From CAYVUV01 sp964455095 (GTDB lineage: Bacteria > Desulfobacterota > Binatia > HRBIN30 > CADEER01): DNA of 44,272 nt. The stretch spans positions 1 through 44,272 of the forward strand of contig CAYVUV010000016.1 in assembly GCA_964455095.1 (NCBI GenBank), in the 5' to 3' direction. Below, one piece after another: positions 31,804 through 40,852 of this stretch. Made by a program: the position numbers and the translations under genes. Within the stretch, counting starts at the first letter, position 1. Each line of letters begins with the position of its first letter. Below the pieces are notes generated by a model. The model did not search any database, was not told where the DNA came from, and worked only from the letters and a program-made list of their open reading frames with translations.

Positions 31804-33543
31804 ATGACGAGCCGAGGTGTCGTCGATCCATCGCTTGAGAACCCTTTTGACGAGCGCGCGCCGTCGGCGGCCGGGCCCGACGCGGCGGCGCCGGCTGACG
31901 TCGCGCTGCCGCCGTACGACGAAGCGCTGCGACAGGCAGAGGAATTGCGCCGCCGGCCCTATGTCGCCGCGGGGGTGATGGCGACGCTGCGCCAGCACGC
32001 GCGCGACCGCATGACGGTCTGGGAGCGCGTCGGCGCCCTGCAGGATCGCGGCGCCCAGCCGACCGTGCTGTGGCAGAACTGGGGCAAGAACCTCGACGGT
32101 GCCTCGCTCGTCACGCTGGTCACCACCATCGACGGCCGCGCCGTCGCCATCTACGGCCACGATTTCACCGTCCGCGCCGGCTCGATGGATGCCACCAACG
32201 GGCGCAAGCTGGCCAATCTCATCTACCTGGCCGGTGAGCGCGGCATCCCGCTGGTGGGGATGAACGACAGCGCCGGCGCCTATGTGCCCGCCGGTATCGG
32301 CGGGCTCGACGGCTATGCCGAAGCCTTCGCCGCGCTGCGCAAGATCAGCGGCATCGTGCCGAGCATCATGTGCATGTTCGGCTTCAACGCCGGCGGCGGC
32401 TCCTACCTGCCGCGGCAGGGCAGCTTCGTCATCCAACCCAACGGCACCTTCTTCGGCCTCACCGGGCCGGGGGTGGTGAAGAGCGTGCTGGGCGAGGATG
32501 TCACCCCGGACGAGCTCGGTGGCCCGCGCGTGCACGGCGCCAGCGGCGTCAGCGACGTCTGCGTGCAGGACGAGTTGGCGGCCCTGCGCACGGTGCGGCG
32601 CCTGCTGTCCTATCTGCCGAGCTCGAACAAGGTCGTCGCGCCGTTTCTGGCCACCCGCGATCCGGTCGATCGACCCACCACCGAGATCGACGCGCTGCTG
32701 CGCAAGGCGTTCAATTCCCCGACCGGCTTCAATACGCCGATCGACGTCGGCATCATCGTCGAACGCATCTGCGATCGCGGCGATTACTTCGAGCTGCAAC
32801 CCGAACGGGCGGGCAACGCGCTCACGGCCTTCGGCCGCCTCGGCGGCCACGTGGTCGGCTTCGTCGCCAACAACAGCGCCGTGGCCAGCGGCCAGATCGA
32901 CATCGACGCCGCCTTCAAGATCGCGCGCTTCGTGCGGTTCTGCTCGCTCTACAACATTCCGGTGATCTTCATCGAAGACACCACCGGCTTCCTGCCCGGC
33001 CGCGAGCAGGAGAGCCGCGGCATCGTGCAGGCCGGCCGGGCCATGCTCGATGCGATCATCGACCTGCGCACGCCGCGCATCCTGCTCATTCTGCGCAACG
33101 CGTTCGGCGGCGCCTATGCCGCGTTCAACAGCTACGCCGTCGGCGCCGATCTGGTGCTGGCGCTGCCTACGACGCGCGTCGCCGTCATGGGCACGGCGGG
33201 CAAGGAGTACGTCTACAAGGACGAGCTGCGGGCAGCGCGCTCGCACGCGGCGAAGATGGTGCACGAGCAGCGCGAGGCGCTCGCCCAGCGCGGCTTGTCG
33301 GCGGAGCAGGCGCGCCACGAGGCGCAGCAGGCGGCCGACGACTGGTTGAAGGCCCAGGAGGCGCTCGTCAGCCAACGCTACGAGCGCGAGCTGATGAATC
33401 CGCGCGAGGCCCTCTCGCTCGGCTCGATCTCCGAGATCGTCATGCCGGGCGACTTGCGCAGCGTGTTGGCCCGCAATCTCGATGGGCTGCTGCGCGCGTA
33501 CGTCCCCGGTCCGATGACCGGTCCACAGCGGGAGTTCCACTGA
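31804..33543 (+). CDS. Acyl-CoA carboxylase beta (carboxyltransferase) subunit
   Basis: 579 residues from the ATG at 31804; the long frame upstream is non-coding in style. The two crotonase-fold halves of the PccB/AccD5-type carboxyltransferase are clear. The N-half has RMTVWERVGALQDRGAQ, ATNGRKLANLIYLAGERGIP and GFNAGGGSYLPRQGSFV. The C-half has GYFELQP-like DYFELQPERAGNALTAFGRL, IPVIFIEDTTGFLPGREQE and LRNAFGGAYAAFNSYAVGAD. The glycine-rich oxyanion loops hold the acyl-CoA and biotin carbonyls. It would transfer carboxybiotin CO2 to an acyl-CoA such as acetyl-, propionyl- or methylcrotonyl-CoA; which one cannot be read. A long N-terminal tail (~35 Pro/Ala residues) is unusual. Its stop overlaps the next start (TGATG). 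Confidence 0.92.
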   Translation: MTSRGVVDPSLENPFDERAPSAAGPDAAAPADVALPPYDEALRQAEELRRRPYVAAGVMATLRQHARDRMTVWERVGALQDRGAQPTVLWQNWGKNLDGASLVTLVTTIDGRAVAIYGHDFTVRAGSMDATNGRKLANLIYLAGERGIPLVGMNDSAGAYVPAGIGGLDGYAEAFAALRKISGIVPSIMCMFGFNAGGGSYLPRQGSFVIQPNGTFFGLTGPGVVKSVLGEDVTPDELGGPRVHGASGVSDVCVQDELAALRTVRRLLSYLPSSNKVVAPFLATRDPVDRPTTEIDALLRKAFNSPTGFNTPIDVGIIVERICDRGDYFELQPERAGNALTAFGRLGGHVVGFVANNSAVASGQIDIDAAFKIARFVRFCSLYNIPVIFIEDTTGFLPGREQESRGIVQAGRAMLDAIIDLRTPRILLILRNAFGGAYAAFNSYAVGADLVLALPTTRVAVMGTAGKEYVYKDELRAARSHAAKMVHEQREALAQRGLSAEQARHEAQQAADDWLKAQEALVSQRYERELMNPREALSLGSISEIVMPGDLRSVLARNLDGLLRAYVPGPMTGPQREFH

Positions 33544-36344
33544 TGGCCTCCGAGCAGCAGGGCACTGGCCTCTACGCCCACAATCCGTTGGTGCACCGCG
33601 ACCGCCGCTTGAGCGGCGCGGCGTCCGATTGGGTGCGCTCGTTCGCCTGCGACGACATGCGCATCCTGATCGTCGGTCGCGGGCCGGTGCGCAAAGAGGC
33701 GATCGAAGTGTTCCGCGAGATGGGCGTGGCGCAGGTCGGCATGCTGCTCTCCGAGCGCGACAGCATCGTCTTCTCGCGCGCCCTGGCGCCGGAGGTGCGG
33801 ATCATGGATCCGCATGCGGTCCATCTGGTGCCCGACTACACCGGCGCCAGCAAGAGCGAGCGCGAGCAGCGCATCCGGCAGATCATCGAGATCTGCCGGA
33901 CGCATGGCTACGACTCCGTCTTCGCCGGCTACGGCTTCATGGCCGAGGACGCGCACTTCGTCCGCTCGCTCGAGGAGGCGGGGCTGCGCTTCATCGGCCC
34001 CTGCTCGTATACGCAGGCCGCCGCGGGGGCCAAGGACGAGGCCAAGCGCACCGCCATCGCCAACCAGGTCTCGGTGACGCCGGGCATCAACGACGCCACC
34101 GTGCGCGCCCTGCTCGCCAAGTGCCCCGACCGCAAAGCGCTGCGCCATTGCGCCAAACAACATCGGCTGGACGTGCCGGCGCTGCACCGCGAGCAGGGCG
34201 ATCTCGCCGCCATCGCCGAGCAGATGCTCGATGCCTCCTACGGCAATCACGCCGACCTGTTCACGGTCGACGAGCTGGCGGCGACGATCCAGCAGGAGGC
34301 CGCGCGCCTGCTGCAGGAGAACCCCGGCCGGCGTTTTCGTCTGAAAGCCATCGGCGGCGGTGGCGGCAAGGGCCAGCGCATCTTCTCCGACGCCGCGGGG
34401 GTGCCGGGTCTGGTGCGCGAGATCCTCAACGAGGTGAAGGCGACCGGCATCGGCGATAACAAGAACATGCTGATCGAGCTCAACGTCGAGTCGACGCGCC
34501 ACAACGAGATCCAGATGCTGGGCAACGGCGACTGGTGCGTGACGTTGGGCGGACGCGACTGTTCGCTGCAGATGCACGAGCAGAAGCTGATCGAGGTCTC
34601 GGTGACGCAGGAAGGTCTGCGCGAGGCGATCGCGCGCGCGCGGGCGGCGGGCGACGCGAACCGGGCGCGCGTGCTGGAGACGGATCTCGGCGTGCTGGAG
34701 CGCATGGAGGCGGAGGCCGAGCGCTTCGGCCGCGCCGTCAAGCTCGACAGCGCCTCGACCTTCGAGTGCATCGTGGAGGGCGACCGCCACTACTTCATGG
34801 AGGTCAACACCCGCATCCAGGTCGAGCACCGCGTCTCGGAGCTTTGCTACGCGTTGCGGTTTACCAATCCCGCCGATGCGCAGGACTCGTTCGAGGTGCG
34901 CTCGCTGATCGAAGCGATGGCGCTCATCGCCCGGCACGGCGAGCGGTTGCCGCGCCCGACGCGCGAGCCGCTCGCCGGCGCCGCGTTGGAGGTGCGCCTC
35001 AACGCCACCGATGGCGCGCTGCAGCCGGCCGCCGGCGGCGTCATGATGTCATGGTCCGATCCCATCGCGGGCGAGATCCGCGACGACCAGGGCATCAGCA
35101 TCAAGAACCCCGACACCGACCTGTTCATGCGCTACCGCCTGGCCGGCGCCTATGATTCCAACGTGGCGTTGCTGCTCTCGACCGGGGCGACCCGCGAGGA
35201 GAGCTGGGCGCGCCTGACCGAGGTGCTGCGCTGCACCCGCATCCGCGGCATCGAGCTGGCGACCAACCGCGAGTTCCACTTCGGCTTGATGAACTGGTTC
35301 TTGCACCGCGATCCGTGGGCCAAGCCGACCACCGCCTTCGTCGTGCCCTACCTGACCCAGGTCGGCCTGCTCCAGCAGGAGGCGCAGTCGATCGACCTCG
35401 AGTACGCCTTCCACGAGGTCGAGCGGCGCCGCATCGCCGAGCTCGGCCCGCACGCGCGCGGCTGCTTCGATCTCAAGGAGACGCTGGTCGAGCGGCCGCT
35501 GCGCATGTTGTTCCAGGAGCCGCACTTTCTCTCTGCCTGGCTGTCGCAGCACAGTCGCGACTTCACCATCGCCGACGGCCGCGTGGTCTGGCAGCGCAAC
35601 CCGGCCATACTGCTGGCGGCGACCTATCATCTGCTCGACATGATCGACCACGGCTCGGCGGCGGCGGAGTCGATCTGGAGCCACGACCGCGAGCTGCTCG
35701 ATACCGCGCTGGCCTTCTATCGCGATCTGGCGACGCGCGTTCCCGACGGGACCTCGTGGGCCGAGCTCGATCGGCGCCTCGGCCAGGCCGAGCCGTCCTT
35801 CGGCCTCGACGCGCAGTTGTGGGCACGGGTGCGGGCGGCGCATGTCGGCCACCAGCTCGGATTGGAGCTGCTCGCCATCGTGCCGCTGCTCGGCGCCAAC
35901 GCCGGCTTCTACGAGCTGCAGCTGGGCGACGACCTCGTCCCGGTGATCCCGGCGCGGCTGCGCGATCCGGCCCTGCAGGAAGCGATGAAGAAGGTGCTGG
36001 CGCCGCCGCCCGGCGCGCGCTCCGACGAGATCGTCGCGGCGATGGGCGGCGTGTTCTGGGATCGCGAGGCGCCGCATCTGCCGCCGTTTGTCGAAGTGGG
36101 CACGCATTTCGAGAAGGGCGACCCGCTCTACATCATCGAAGTGATGAAGATGTTCAACAAGGTGTACGCCCCGTTCGCCGGGCGCGTCGTGGGCATCCAG
36201 CAACACGAGAACGGCTCCGTGGTGCGCAAGGGGCAGGCGCTGTTTCGCATCGACCCGGACGAAAAGATCGTCAGTGAGGATCCCGCCGACCGGGCGCGCC
36301 GCATTCGCGCCAGCACGGACCAGTATCTGGCGCGTTTGCTTTGA
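33543..36344 (+). CDS. Large biotin carboxylase fused to biotin carboxyl carrier domain (acyl-CoA carboxylase alpha subunit)
   Basis: 933 residues, about 270 longer than usual fused alpha subunits. Residues ~38-160 are the biotin carboxylase N-domain (DSVFAGYGFMAEDAHFV). The ATP-grasp has KAIGGGGGKGQR at 268-279, RDCSLQMHEQKLIE at 338-351 and the signature EVNTRIQVEH at 420-429. The segment before the Gly-rich loop is ~50-60 residues longer than normal (~183-255). A helical region at about 600-790, absent from standard enzymes, precedes the carrier domain, which has EVMKM with biotinyl Lys869. The protein would carboxylate its own biotin using ATP and bicarbonate, and pass CO2 to the upstream-encoded beta subunit. 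Translational coupling by a one-base overlap fits a fixed stoichiometry. Confidence 0.9.
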   Translation: MASEQQGTGLYAHNPLVHRDRRLSGAASDWVRSFACDDMRILIVGRGPVRKEAIEVFREMGVAQVGMLLSERDSIVFSRALAPEVRIMDPHAVHLVPDYTGASKSEREQRIRQIIEICRTHGYDSVFAGYGFMAEDAHFVRSLEEAGLRFIGPCSYTQAAAGAKDEAKRTAIANQVSVTPGINDATVRALLAKCPDRKALRHCAKQHRLDVPALHREQGDLAAIAEQMLDASYGNHADLFTVDELAATIQQEAARLLQENPGRRFRLKAIGGGGGKGQRIFSDAAGVPGLVREILNEVKATGIGDNKNMLIELNVESTRHNEIQMLGNGDWCVTLGGRDCSLQMHEQKLIEVSVTQEGLREAIARARAAGDANRARVLETDLGVLERMEAEAERFGRAVKLDSASTFECIVEGDRHYFMEVNTRIQVEHRVSELCYALRFTNPADAQDSFEVRSLIEAMALIARHGERLPRPTREPLAGAALEVRLNATDGALQPAAGGVMMSWSDPIAGEIRDDQGISIKNPDTDLFMRYRLAGAYDSNVALLLSTGATREESWARLTEVLRCTRIRGIELATNREFHFGLMNWFLHRDPWAKPTTAFVVPYLTQVGLLQQEAQSIDLEYAFHEVERRRIAELGPHARGCFDLKETLVERPLRMLFQEPHFLSAWLSQHSRDFTIADGRVVWQRNPAILLAATYHLLDMIDHGSAAAESIWSHDRELLDTALAFYRDLATRVPDGTSWAELDRRLGQAEPSFGLDAQLWARVRAAHVGHQLGLELLAIVPLLGANAGFYELQLGDDLVPVIPARLRDPALQEAMKKVLAPPPGARSDEIVAAMGGVFWDREAPHLPPFVEVGTHFEKGDPLYIIEVMKMFNKVYAPFAGRVVGIQQHENGSVVRKGQALFRIDPDEKIVSEDPADRARRIRASTDQYLARLL

Positions 36345-36353
36345 AGTGAGCAG

Positions 36354-37127
36354 GTGGTGACCCCGAAGCGCAGTCAGCGGATCGAGCTCTACTACTGGCC
36401 CGGCATTCCGGGCCGCGGTGAGTTCGTGCGCCTGTTGCTCGAGGAGGCGGGCGCCGTCTACGTCGACGTCGCGCGTGAGCGCAAAGACGGCATGGCGGCC
36501 ATGCTGCGCTTGATGGAGGGCAAGGCGCCGGGCGCGCTGCCGTTCGCGCCGCCGTTCGTGAAGGTCGGCGACGCGGTGGTGTCGCAGACCGCGAACATCC
36601 TGGCCTTCCTGGCGCCGCAGGTCGGGCTCGTTCCCAGAAGCCAGGCGCTGCGCACCGAGGCGCAGCAGATCCAGCTGACGCTGGCGGACTTCGTCGGCGA
36701 GATTCACGACACGCATCATCCGATCGCCGGGGGCCTCTACTACGAAGACCAGAAGAGCGCGGCGAAGCGGCGCGCGCAGGACTTCGTCAAGCAGCGCTTG
36801 CCGAAGTACCTCGGCTGGCTCGAGAACGTGTTGGAGCGCAACCGGAAGAGCAGGGGGCAGTGGCTGGTCGGATCCGATTGCACCTATGTCGACCTGTCCG
36901 TGTTTCAGATCGTCGAAGGACTGCGCTACGCGTTCCCAAACGCGATGCAGCGCCTCGAGCCGAAGGTCCCGCGCCTGATCGCCCTGCGCGACCGCGTCGC
37001 GGCGCGGCCGCGCATCGCGGCCTATCTCAAATCGAAGCGCCGCCAGGCGTTCAACCAGATGGGCATCTTCCGCCGCTATCCCGAGCTGGACGCATCCGCG
37101 CCTCCAGCGCGTCGCGCCAAGCGGTAG
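36354..37127 (+). CDS. Glutathione S-transferase family protein
   Basis: 257 residues; GTG at 36354 or the next GTG at 36357. The N-terminal thioredoxin-like domain (~9-90) starts RIELYYWPGIPGRGEFVRLL and has the glutathione-site FVKVGDAVVSQTANILAFLA, with Gln as the usual gamma-Glu binder region. The all-helical C-domain includes WLVGSDCTYVDLSVFQIVEG, the typical GST N-capping/hydrophobic-staple area, and ends in a basic tail. It resembles sigma-class-like GSTs. The substrate is unknown. It follows the biotin carboxylase by nine bases, so it is in the same operon; perhaps it deals with reactive acyl intermediates, which is speculation. Confidence 0.87.
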   Translation: MVTPKRSQRIELYYWPGIPGRGEFVRLLLEEAGAVYVDVARERKDGMAAMLRLMEGKAPGALPFAPPFVKVGDAVVSQTANILAFLAPQVGLVPRSQALRTEAQQIQLTLADFVGEIHDTHHPIAGGLYYEDQKSAAKRRAQDFVKQRLPKYLGWLENVLERNRKSRGQWLVGSDCTYVDLSVFQIVEGLRYAFPNAMQRLEPKVPRLIALRDRVAARPRIAAYLKSKRRQAFNQMGIFRRYPELDASAPPARRAKR

Positions 37128-37222
37128 TTGAAGCCTATGACCCCCCGCGCGGCGATGGTCTAGGACCGCACCGTCTCGTCGCCAGCCGGGCGTGAGGATG
37201 TCCGCGCCACCCGGGGCCAAAA

Positions 37223-37684
37223 TCAACGCGCTTCTATCTCAGCGCGGAGAATTCGCTCCAAGCGGTCGATCTGCTGCAGTAGATTCTGGATGCGCGGCTG
37301 CAGGGTCGACTTGAAGCCAAGATCTGCGACGTCGTACGCCATCAGGGCGCTCGACCCGGCCAATGCCACCACCCCGAGCAGGGTGATCGGCCCGCCGAGA
37401 GTGGCAATGGCGCCGACCGTGAGTACCGTGAGGTCCAAACACAGCCGCCCCCGCTTCTGGCGGGCCCAATCCTGTCCGACTGTCTGGCCCTTGAGCCACC
37501 TGACGAACGTCTCGAGGTTGTCGCGCGCACGCTCCAAGTCTGCCCGCGTGGTCGTGGCGTCGCCGAAGGCCCGGGGATCGTTGCTCGCCGCATCGACGAT
37601 TCGTCCGTAGTAGCGCAGGGCATCCGCAGATGGCTGCCACGTCTCGGTCCACAGTCGTCGTACCCAATCATCAGCCGCCGCCAT
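37223..37684 (-). CDS. Small membrane protein of unknown function
   Basis: 153 residues, not recognised. The N-terminal half is charged and helical (RADLERARDNLETFVRWLKG). One or two hydrophobic segments follow (LCLDLTVLTVGAIATLGGPITLLGVVALAG), then a terminal coiled-coil-like heptad stretch, LQPRIQNLLQQIDRLERIL. It lies 19 bases downstream of another small membrane protein with the same sort of coiled coil plus hydrophobic pair, so the two may be partners. It converges on the GST gene. Confidence 0.65.
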   Translation of the reverse strand: MAAADDWVRRLWTETWQPSADALRYYGRIVDAASNDPRAFGDATTTRADLERARDNLETFVRWLKGQTVGQDWARQKRGRLCLDLTVLTVGAIATLGGPITLLGVVALAGSSALMAYDVADLGFKSTLQPRIQNLLQQIDRLERILRAEIEAR

Positions 37685-37703
37685 GGGCGTTCGCCCGACT
37701 TGT

Positions 37704-38087
37704 CTACGACTGCGATCTAGAGTGAGGAGTTGATTCGCGCCGCGTCAGCGGCTCCGACAGGCGGCGCGACAGGTCGTCAGCGAAGAGCCGCATCTCCTCG
37801 CCGCGCTCGCCCAGCCGCCGTGCGGCGGTTAGGGACAGCCAAGTGATCCCCGCCGCCGCGAGTAGGAGCAGCGCCAGCGCGCCGGTCAACCACGGCTGGC
37901 GCGCTGCGGCGGCACCGAGCTCCGACAGCGGCACCGATCCGAGCAAGGCACCGGCGAGCCCGGCGACGACCAGCACGATGGCGCGCGGCCACTGCGGAGC
38001 GTCAACCAGATGATTCAACCGTTGCTCCAGCAAGGCGATACGCCGTTGCAAGTCTTCGTCGCGCCGATCAAACTGCAGCTCGGCCAT
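37704..38087 (-). CDS. Small two-segment membrane protein of unknown function
   Basis: 127 residues from the ATG at 38087. It begins with a short coiled coil (DEDLQRRIALLEQRLNHLVD), then two hydrophobic helices (AIVLVVAGLAGALLGSVPL; WLTGALALLLLAAAGITWL), and ends with a charged helix (RRLGERGEEMRLFADDLSRR). No family recognised. The upstream open frame to 39197 is the antisense of the fucosyltransferase gene and is excluded. It is the first gene of a small minus-strand pair. Confidence 0.6.
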   Translation of the reverse strand: MAELQFDRRDEDLQRRIALLEQRLNHLVDAPQWPRAIVLVVAGLAGALLGSVPLSELGAAAARQPWLTGALALLLLAAAGITWLSLTAARRLGERGEEMRLFADDLSRRLSEPLTRRESTPHSRSQS

Positions 38088-38221
38088 GTGCGTAGAATAC
38101 CCGCCCCAGCCATTCCGAACAAGCAGAGGGCGCGTGCCGAACGTCGCACCGAGCGACGGAATGGTGTGGGGGATGGATGGCTGAATGGAATGGTCTGCAG
38201 GGACGCCGGTGGCGCTCCCGT

Positions 38222-39028
38222 TCACCGGCGGCGCGCCAGGCGCCGCCGCACGCGGTTGAGGAATCGAACCGCCCGCTCCCTCGGTGTCGGGCGGTCCATC
38301 TCCGCGCACTCGAGATAGACGTAGCGCGGTTCGTCGATGTGCAGGTCGATGTCGGGTCGGGCCTTGCTCCAGAACCCCCTGGTCGGCAGTGGGAAGTAGA
38401 TTTCCTCGGCCTCGGAGAGGAACGCCGCCCACCACGAGAAAGTGCTCTGCGACAACGCGATCTTGCGCGCGGAGCGGAGCAGGCGGAAGTCGTCGCGCTC
38501 GCCGGCGCGGCGGATGATCGGGTGGTGGGGCGCGAAGCGGCGCAAGAACGGGTCGTCGGGGTCGTCGCTGCACACGATCAAGCGGTCGTATCGCGTCCGC
38601 CGCAGGACCGACTCGTAGTAGGAGAACGGCAACGCGGCGTCGTGCGCCGCGACGTAGTCTCCCAGGCGCACGTGCAGGGCCAGATCGCCCGTGCCGATGT
38701 CGGGCGACGGCCCGTCGGCGGCGCGCAGCCACTCGGCCCGGATCCGCTCGCGGTACGGTCGGTAGTACTCGTAGCGCTGGAAGAAGCCGTCGAGGACGAT
38801 GCGGCGCGGGCTGCGATCGCGCAGGATCGCAGGGAGGTCGACGACATGGCCGTCGAGTACGACGGTCGGCCCTTCGTGCCCCGCGCCCGATACCTTGGCT
38901 GCCGTGCCGGGGAATCCGGTGATCGGTTCGGCGCGCAGCGCGAAGCCCAGCTCCTCGGCGAGAATGCGTCCGAAGCAGTATTGGAACAGATGGTTGCCGA
39001 ACCGGCCGCGGTAGCGAACCTCGATCAC
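38222..39028 (-). CDS. GT11-like alpha-1,2-fucosyltransferase
   Basis: 268 residues, start taken at the GTG at 39028 because MIEVRYRGRFGNHLFQY aligns with the usual GT11 start; a GTG at 39046 adds six residues. Motifs: RGRFGNHLFQYCFGR at 7-21 (family GGLGNQLFQY), HVRLGDY at 119-125 (usual HxRRGDY, here Leu for the second Arg), IVCSDDPD, and LSQSTFSWWAAFL at ~192-204. GT11 enzymes move fucose from GDP-fucose to galactose C2 in surface glycans or O-antigen. No membrane segment, so a cytosolic or peripheral enzyme. No other polysaccharide-synthesis genes lie next to it, so the acceptor is unknown. The Arg to Leu change in the donor-binding motif may alter activity. Confidence 0.85.
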   Translation of the reverse strand: MIEVRYRGRFGNHLFQYCFGRILAEELGFALRAEPITGFPGTAAKVSGAGHEGPTVVLDGHVVDLPAILRDRSPRRIVLDGFFQRYEYYRPYRERIRAEWLRAADGPSPDIGTGDLALHVRLGDYVAAHDAALPFSYYESVLRRTRYDRLIVCSDDPDDPFLRRFAPHHPIIRRAGERDDFRLLRSARKIALSQSTFSWWAAFLSEAEEIYFPLPTRGFWSKARPDIDLHIDEPRYVYLECAEMDRPTPRERAVRFLNRVRRRLARRR

Positions 39029-39132
39029 GCGCGGCGGACATAGCACAGGGTGAATCGAAACACCGAGCCCCGCGCGCCTGCGCTTGTCGCGGTTCGAAGG
39101 CTGTGGCAGGGCTGACGAAAGGGGGTATCACC

Positions 39133-40032
39133 ATGCCACGTTCCGAGCTCCTCGGGTTGTTCGAGATGATGCGCGGCGCGCCGCAGCCGCAGTCCATTCA
39201 GGAGCTGCGCGCCGGCTTCGAGATGTTGGCGCCGTTCCTCAACGCCAATCTTCCCGCGGTCGGCAAGATCGTCGAACGCGTCGCGATCGCTGACGGCGTG
39301 CGTGCGGACATCATCGTGCCGCCCGGCGAGGGGCCGTTCCCGACGTTGATCTACCTGCACGGCGGCGGCTGGTCGATCGGCAGCCCGACCACGCATGCGA
39401 AGCTGGCGCGGCGCCTGTGCGTCGGCGCCGGAGCCGTGGTGGTCAACGTCGACTACCGGCTGGCGCCCGAGCATCCCTTTCCGGTGCCGCTCGAGGACTG
39501 CGTGCGCGCCGCACGCTGGACGAGGGACAATATCGCGGCGCACGGCGGCGACCCGCGGCGCATCGCCATCGGCGGCGACTCGGCCGGCGGCAACCTCTCC
39601 GCCGCGGTGATCAACGACCTGCGCGACGAGATGACCTTCCGCGGCGCGGTGCTGATCTACGGCGCCTTCGATCTCCTCGTCAGCCGCCGCGACTACGACC
39701 GCTGGGCTCCCGAGGAAGACCCCGTCCTGCCGAAGCGCGGCATGGACCTGATGCTGCAAGCCTACCTGAGCGGTGGCGCGTCGACGGACAACCCGCGCGT
39801 CAGCCCGCTGAAGGCGAACCTCGACCACTTCCCGCCCGCCTGCCTGCTGTGCGGCACCTGGGACCCGCTGCTCGGCGATTCCATCGCCTTCTGCGACAAG
39901 CTGCGCGCCGCCGGCCGCGACGCGACGCTGCACCGCTACGACGAGATGCCGCACGCTTTTCTCCAGCTGCCCGTCACCGAAGCCGAAACGGCGGTCGAGG
40001 TCGCCAGCGCCTTTCTGAAACGGGTCTTCTGA
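39133..40032 (+). CDS. Alpha/beta hydrolase, hormone-sensitive-lipase-type esterase
   Basis: 299 residues from the ATG at 39133, with GAAAGGGGGT six bases upstream. HSL-family marks: HGGGW beginning at His76 (oxyanion hole), nucleophile motif GDSAGG with Ser150, the strand VNVDYRLAPEHPFP, the acid in CGTWDPLLGD and the base in MPHAF near the C-terminus. Such enzymes hydrolyse short-chain acyl esters, or sometimes lactones and drug-like compounds. Cytosolic, no signal. It is divergent from the fucosyltransferase and runs into the methyltransferase on the other strand with only five bases between the stops. Confidence 0.92.
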   Translation: MPRSELLGLFEMMRGAPQPQSIQELRAGFEMLAPFLNANLPAVGKIVERVAIADGVRADIIVPPGEGPFPTLIYLHGGGWSIGSPTTHAKLARRLCVGAGAVVVNVDYRLAPEHPFPVPLEDCVRAARWTRDNIAAHGGDPRRIAIGGDSAGGNLSAAVINDLRDEMTFRGAVLIYGAFDLLVSRRDYDRWAPEEDPVLPKRGMDLMLQAYLSGGASTDNPRVSPLKANLDHFPPACLLCGTWDPLLGDSIAFCDKLRAAGRDATLHRYDEMPHAFLQLPVTEAETAVEVASAFLKRVF

Positions 40033-40037
40033 GGCGC

Positions 40038-40670
40038 TCAGCCTTCTGGGAGCTTCCTCGCCAACACGGTCCACAGCGGATCGGCGCCTCCCGGCGGCGA
40101 CCGATCGATGAACTCAGCGGGCGCGAAGTCGCCGGCGAGCTCGAAGTAGTGCTGGATGAGACGGATGAGGTTGCGCGGACTCGCCGTGTGCCACGCGGCG
40201 ATCGCCTTGGTCGGGAAGCAGCGGTGCGAGATGGCGACGAGCGCCAGCCCACCCGGCTTGAGGATACGGCGCACCGACGCGTACACCTCGACTGGCCGCG
40301 TGAGATACTGAATCGAGACGGCATTCACGACCGCGTCAAACGTCGCGTCGGGATACGGCAGCTCGGGCACGGCGTTGAGGTCCTGCACCGCGAAGTCGGA
40401 CAGCCGCGGATTGTGCCCGAGCTCGACGCGATTCATTCCCACCGCCGCCACACGCGCGTACTCGACCTCGGGCGGCAGGTGCGACACCCACGACGACATC
40501 AGATCGAGAATCACGCCACCGACCGGCAGCACCTCGCGATAGAGCCCGGTCAGCGCCGCAATCGTCGCATCGTCGATGTGCGTCACCAGCCTCGGCTCGG
40601 CGTAGAAGTCGGCATCGCTCGACTCGTCCATGCGCCGAAAAAACTCGGGCGGGATGCGCGGTGAGGTCAT
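40038..40670 (-). CDS. Class I SAM-dependent methyltransferase
   Basis: 210 residues. A shortened Rossmann core: motif I is GGVILDLMSSWVSHLP (Gly-poor variant, ~51-66), then VAAVGMNRVEL, motif II DATFDAVVNAVSIQYLTRP, and motif III ILKPGGLALVAISHRCF. The AQ/GMNRxEL strand in place of a normal motif II acid is a recognisable sub-family style. The substrate is unknown. Cytosolic. Confidence 0.82.
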   Translation of the reverse strand: MTSPRIPPEFFRRMDESSDADFYAEPRLVTHIDDATIAALTGLYREVLPVGGVILDLMSSWVSHLPPEVEYARVAAVGMNRVELGHNPRLSDFAVQDLNAVPELPYPDATFDAVVNAVSIQYLTRPVEVYASVRRILKPGGLALVAISHRCFPTKAIAAWHTASPRNLIRLIQHYFELAGDFAPAEFIDRSPPGGADPLWTVLARKLPEG

Positions 40671-40852
40671 GCCGCAGTGTATCCCGGCGCAGCCCGCGGC
40701 TGGAAGTTCGCGGTGGGTGCTGGCGGAAGCCCTCTCTGCCTTGACGTGCTCGTCGTCTTGAGGATACCTACGCGCCGCGCGCGGACGATCCCGAGATCAT
40801 GCGCCGCGCGGATCTCGATCCGGGTCGCAACAATCAAGAGAGTGAGTGGGCG

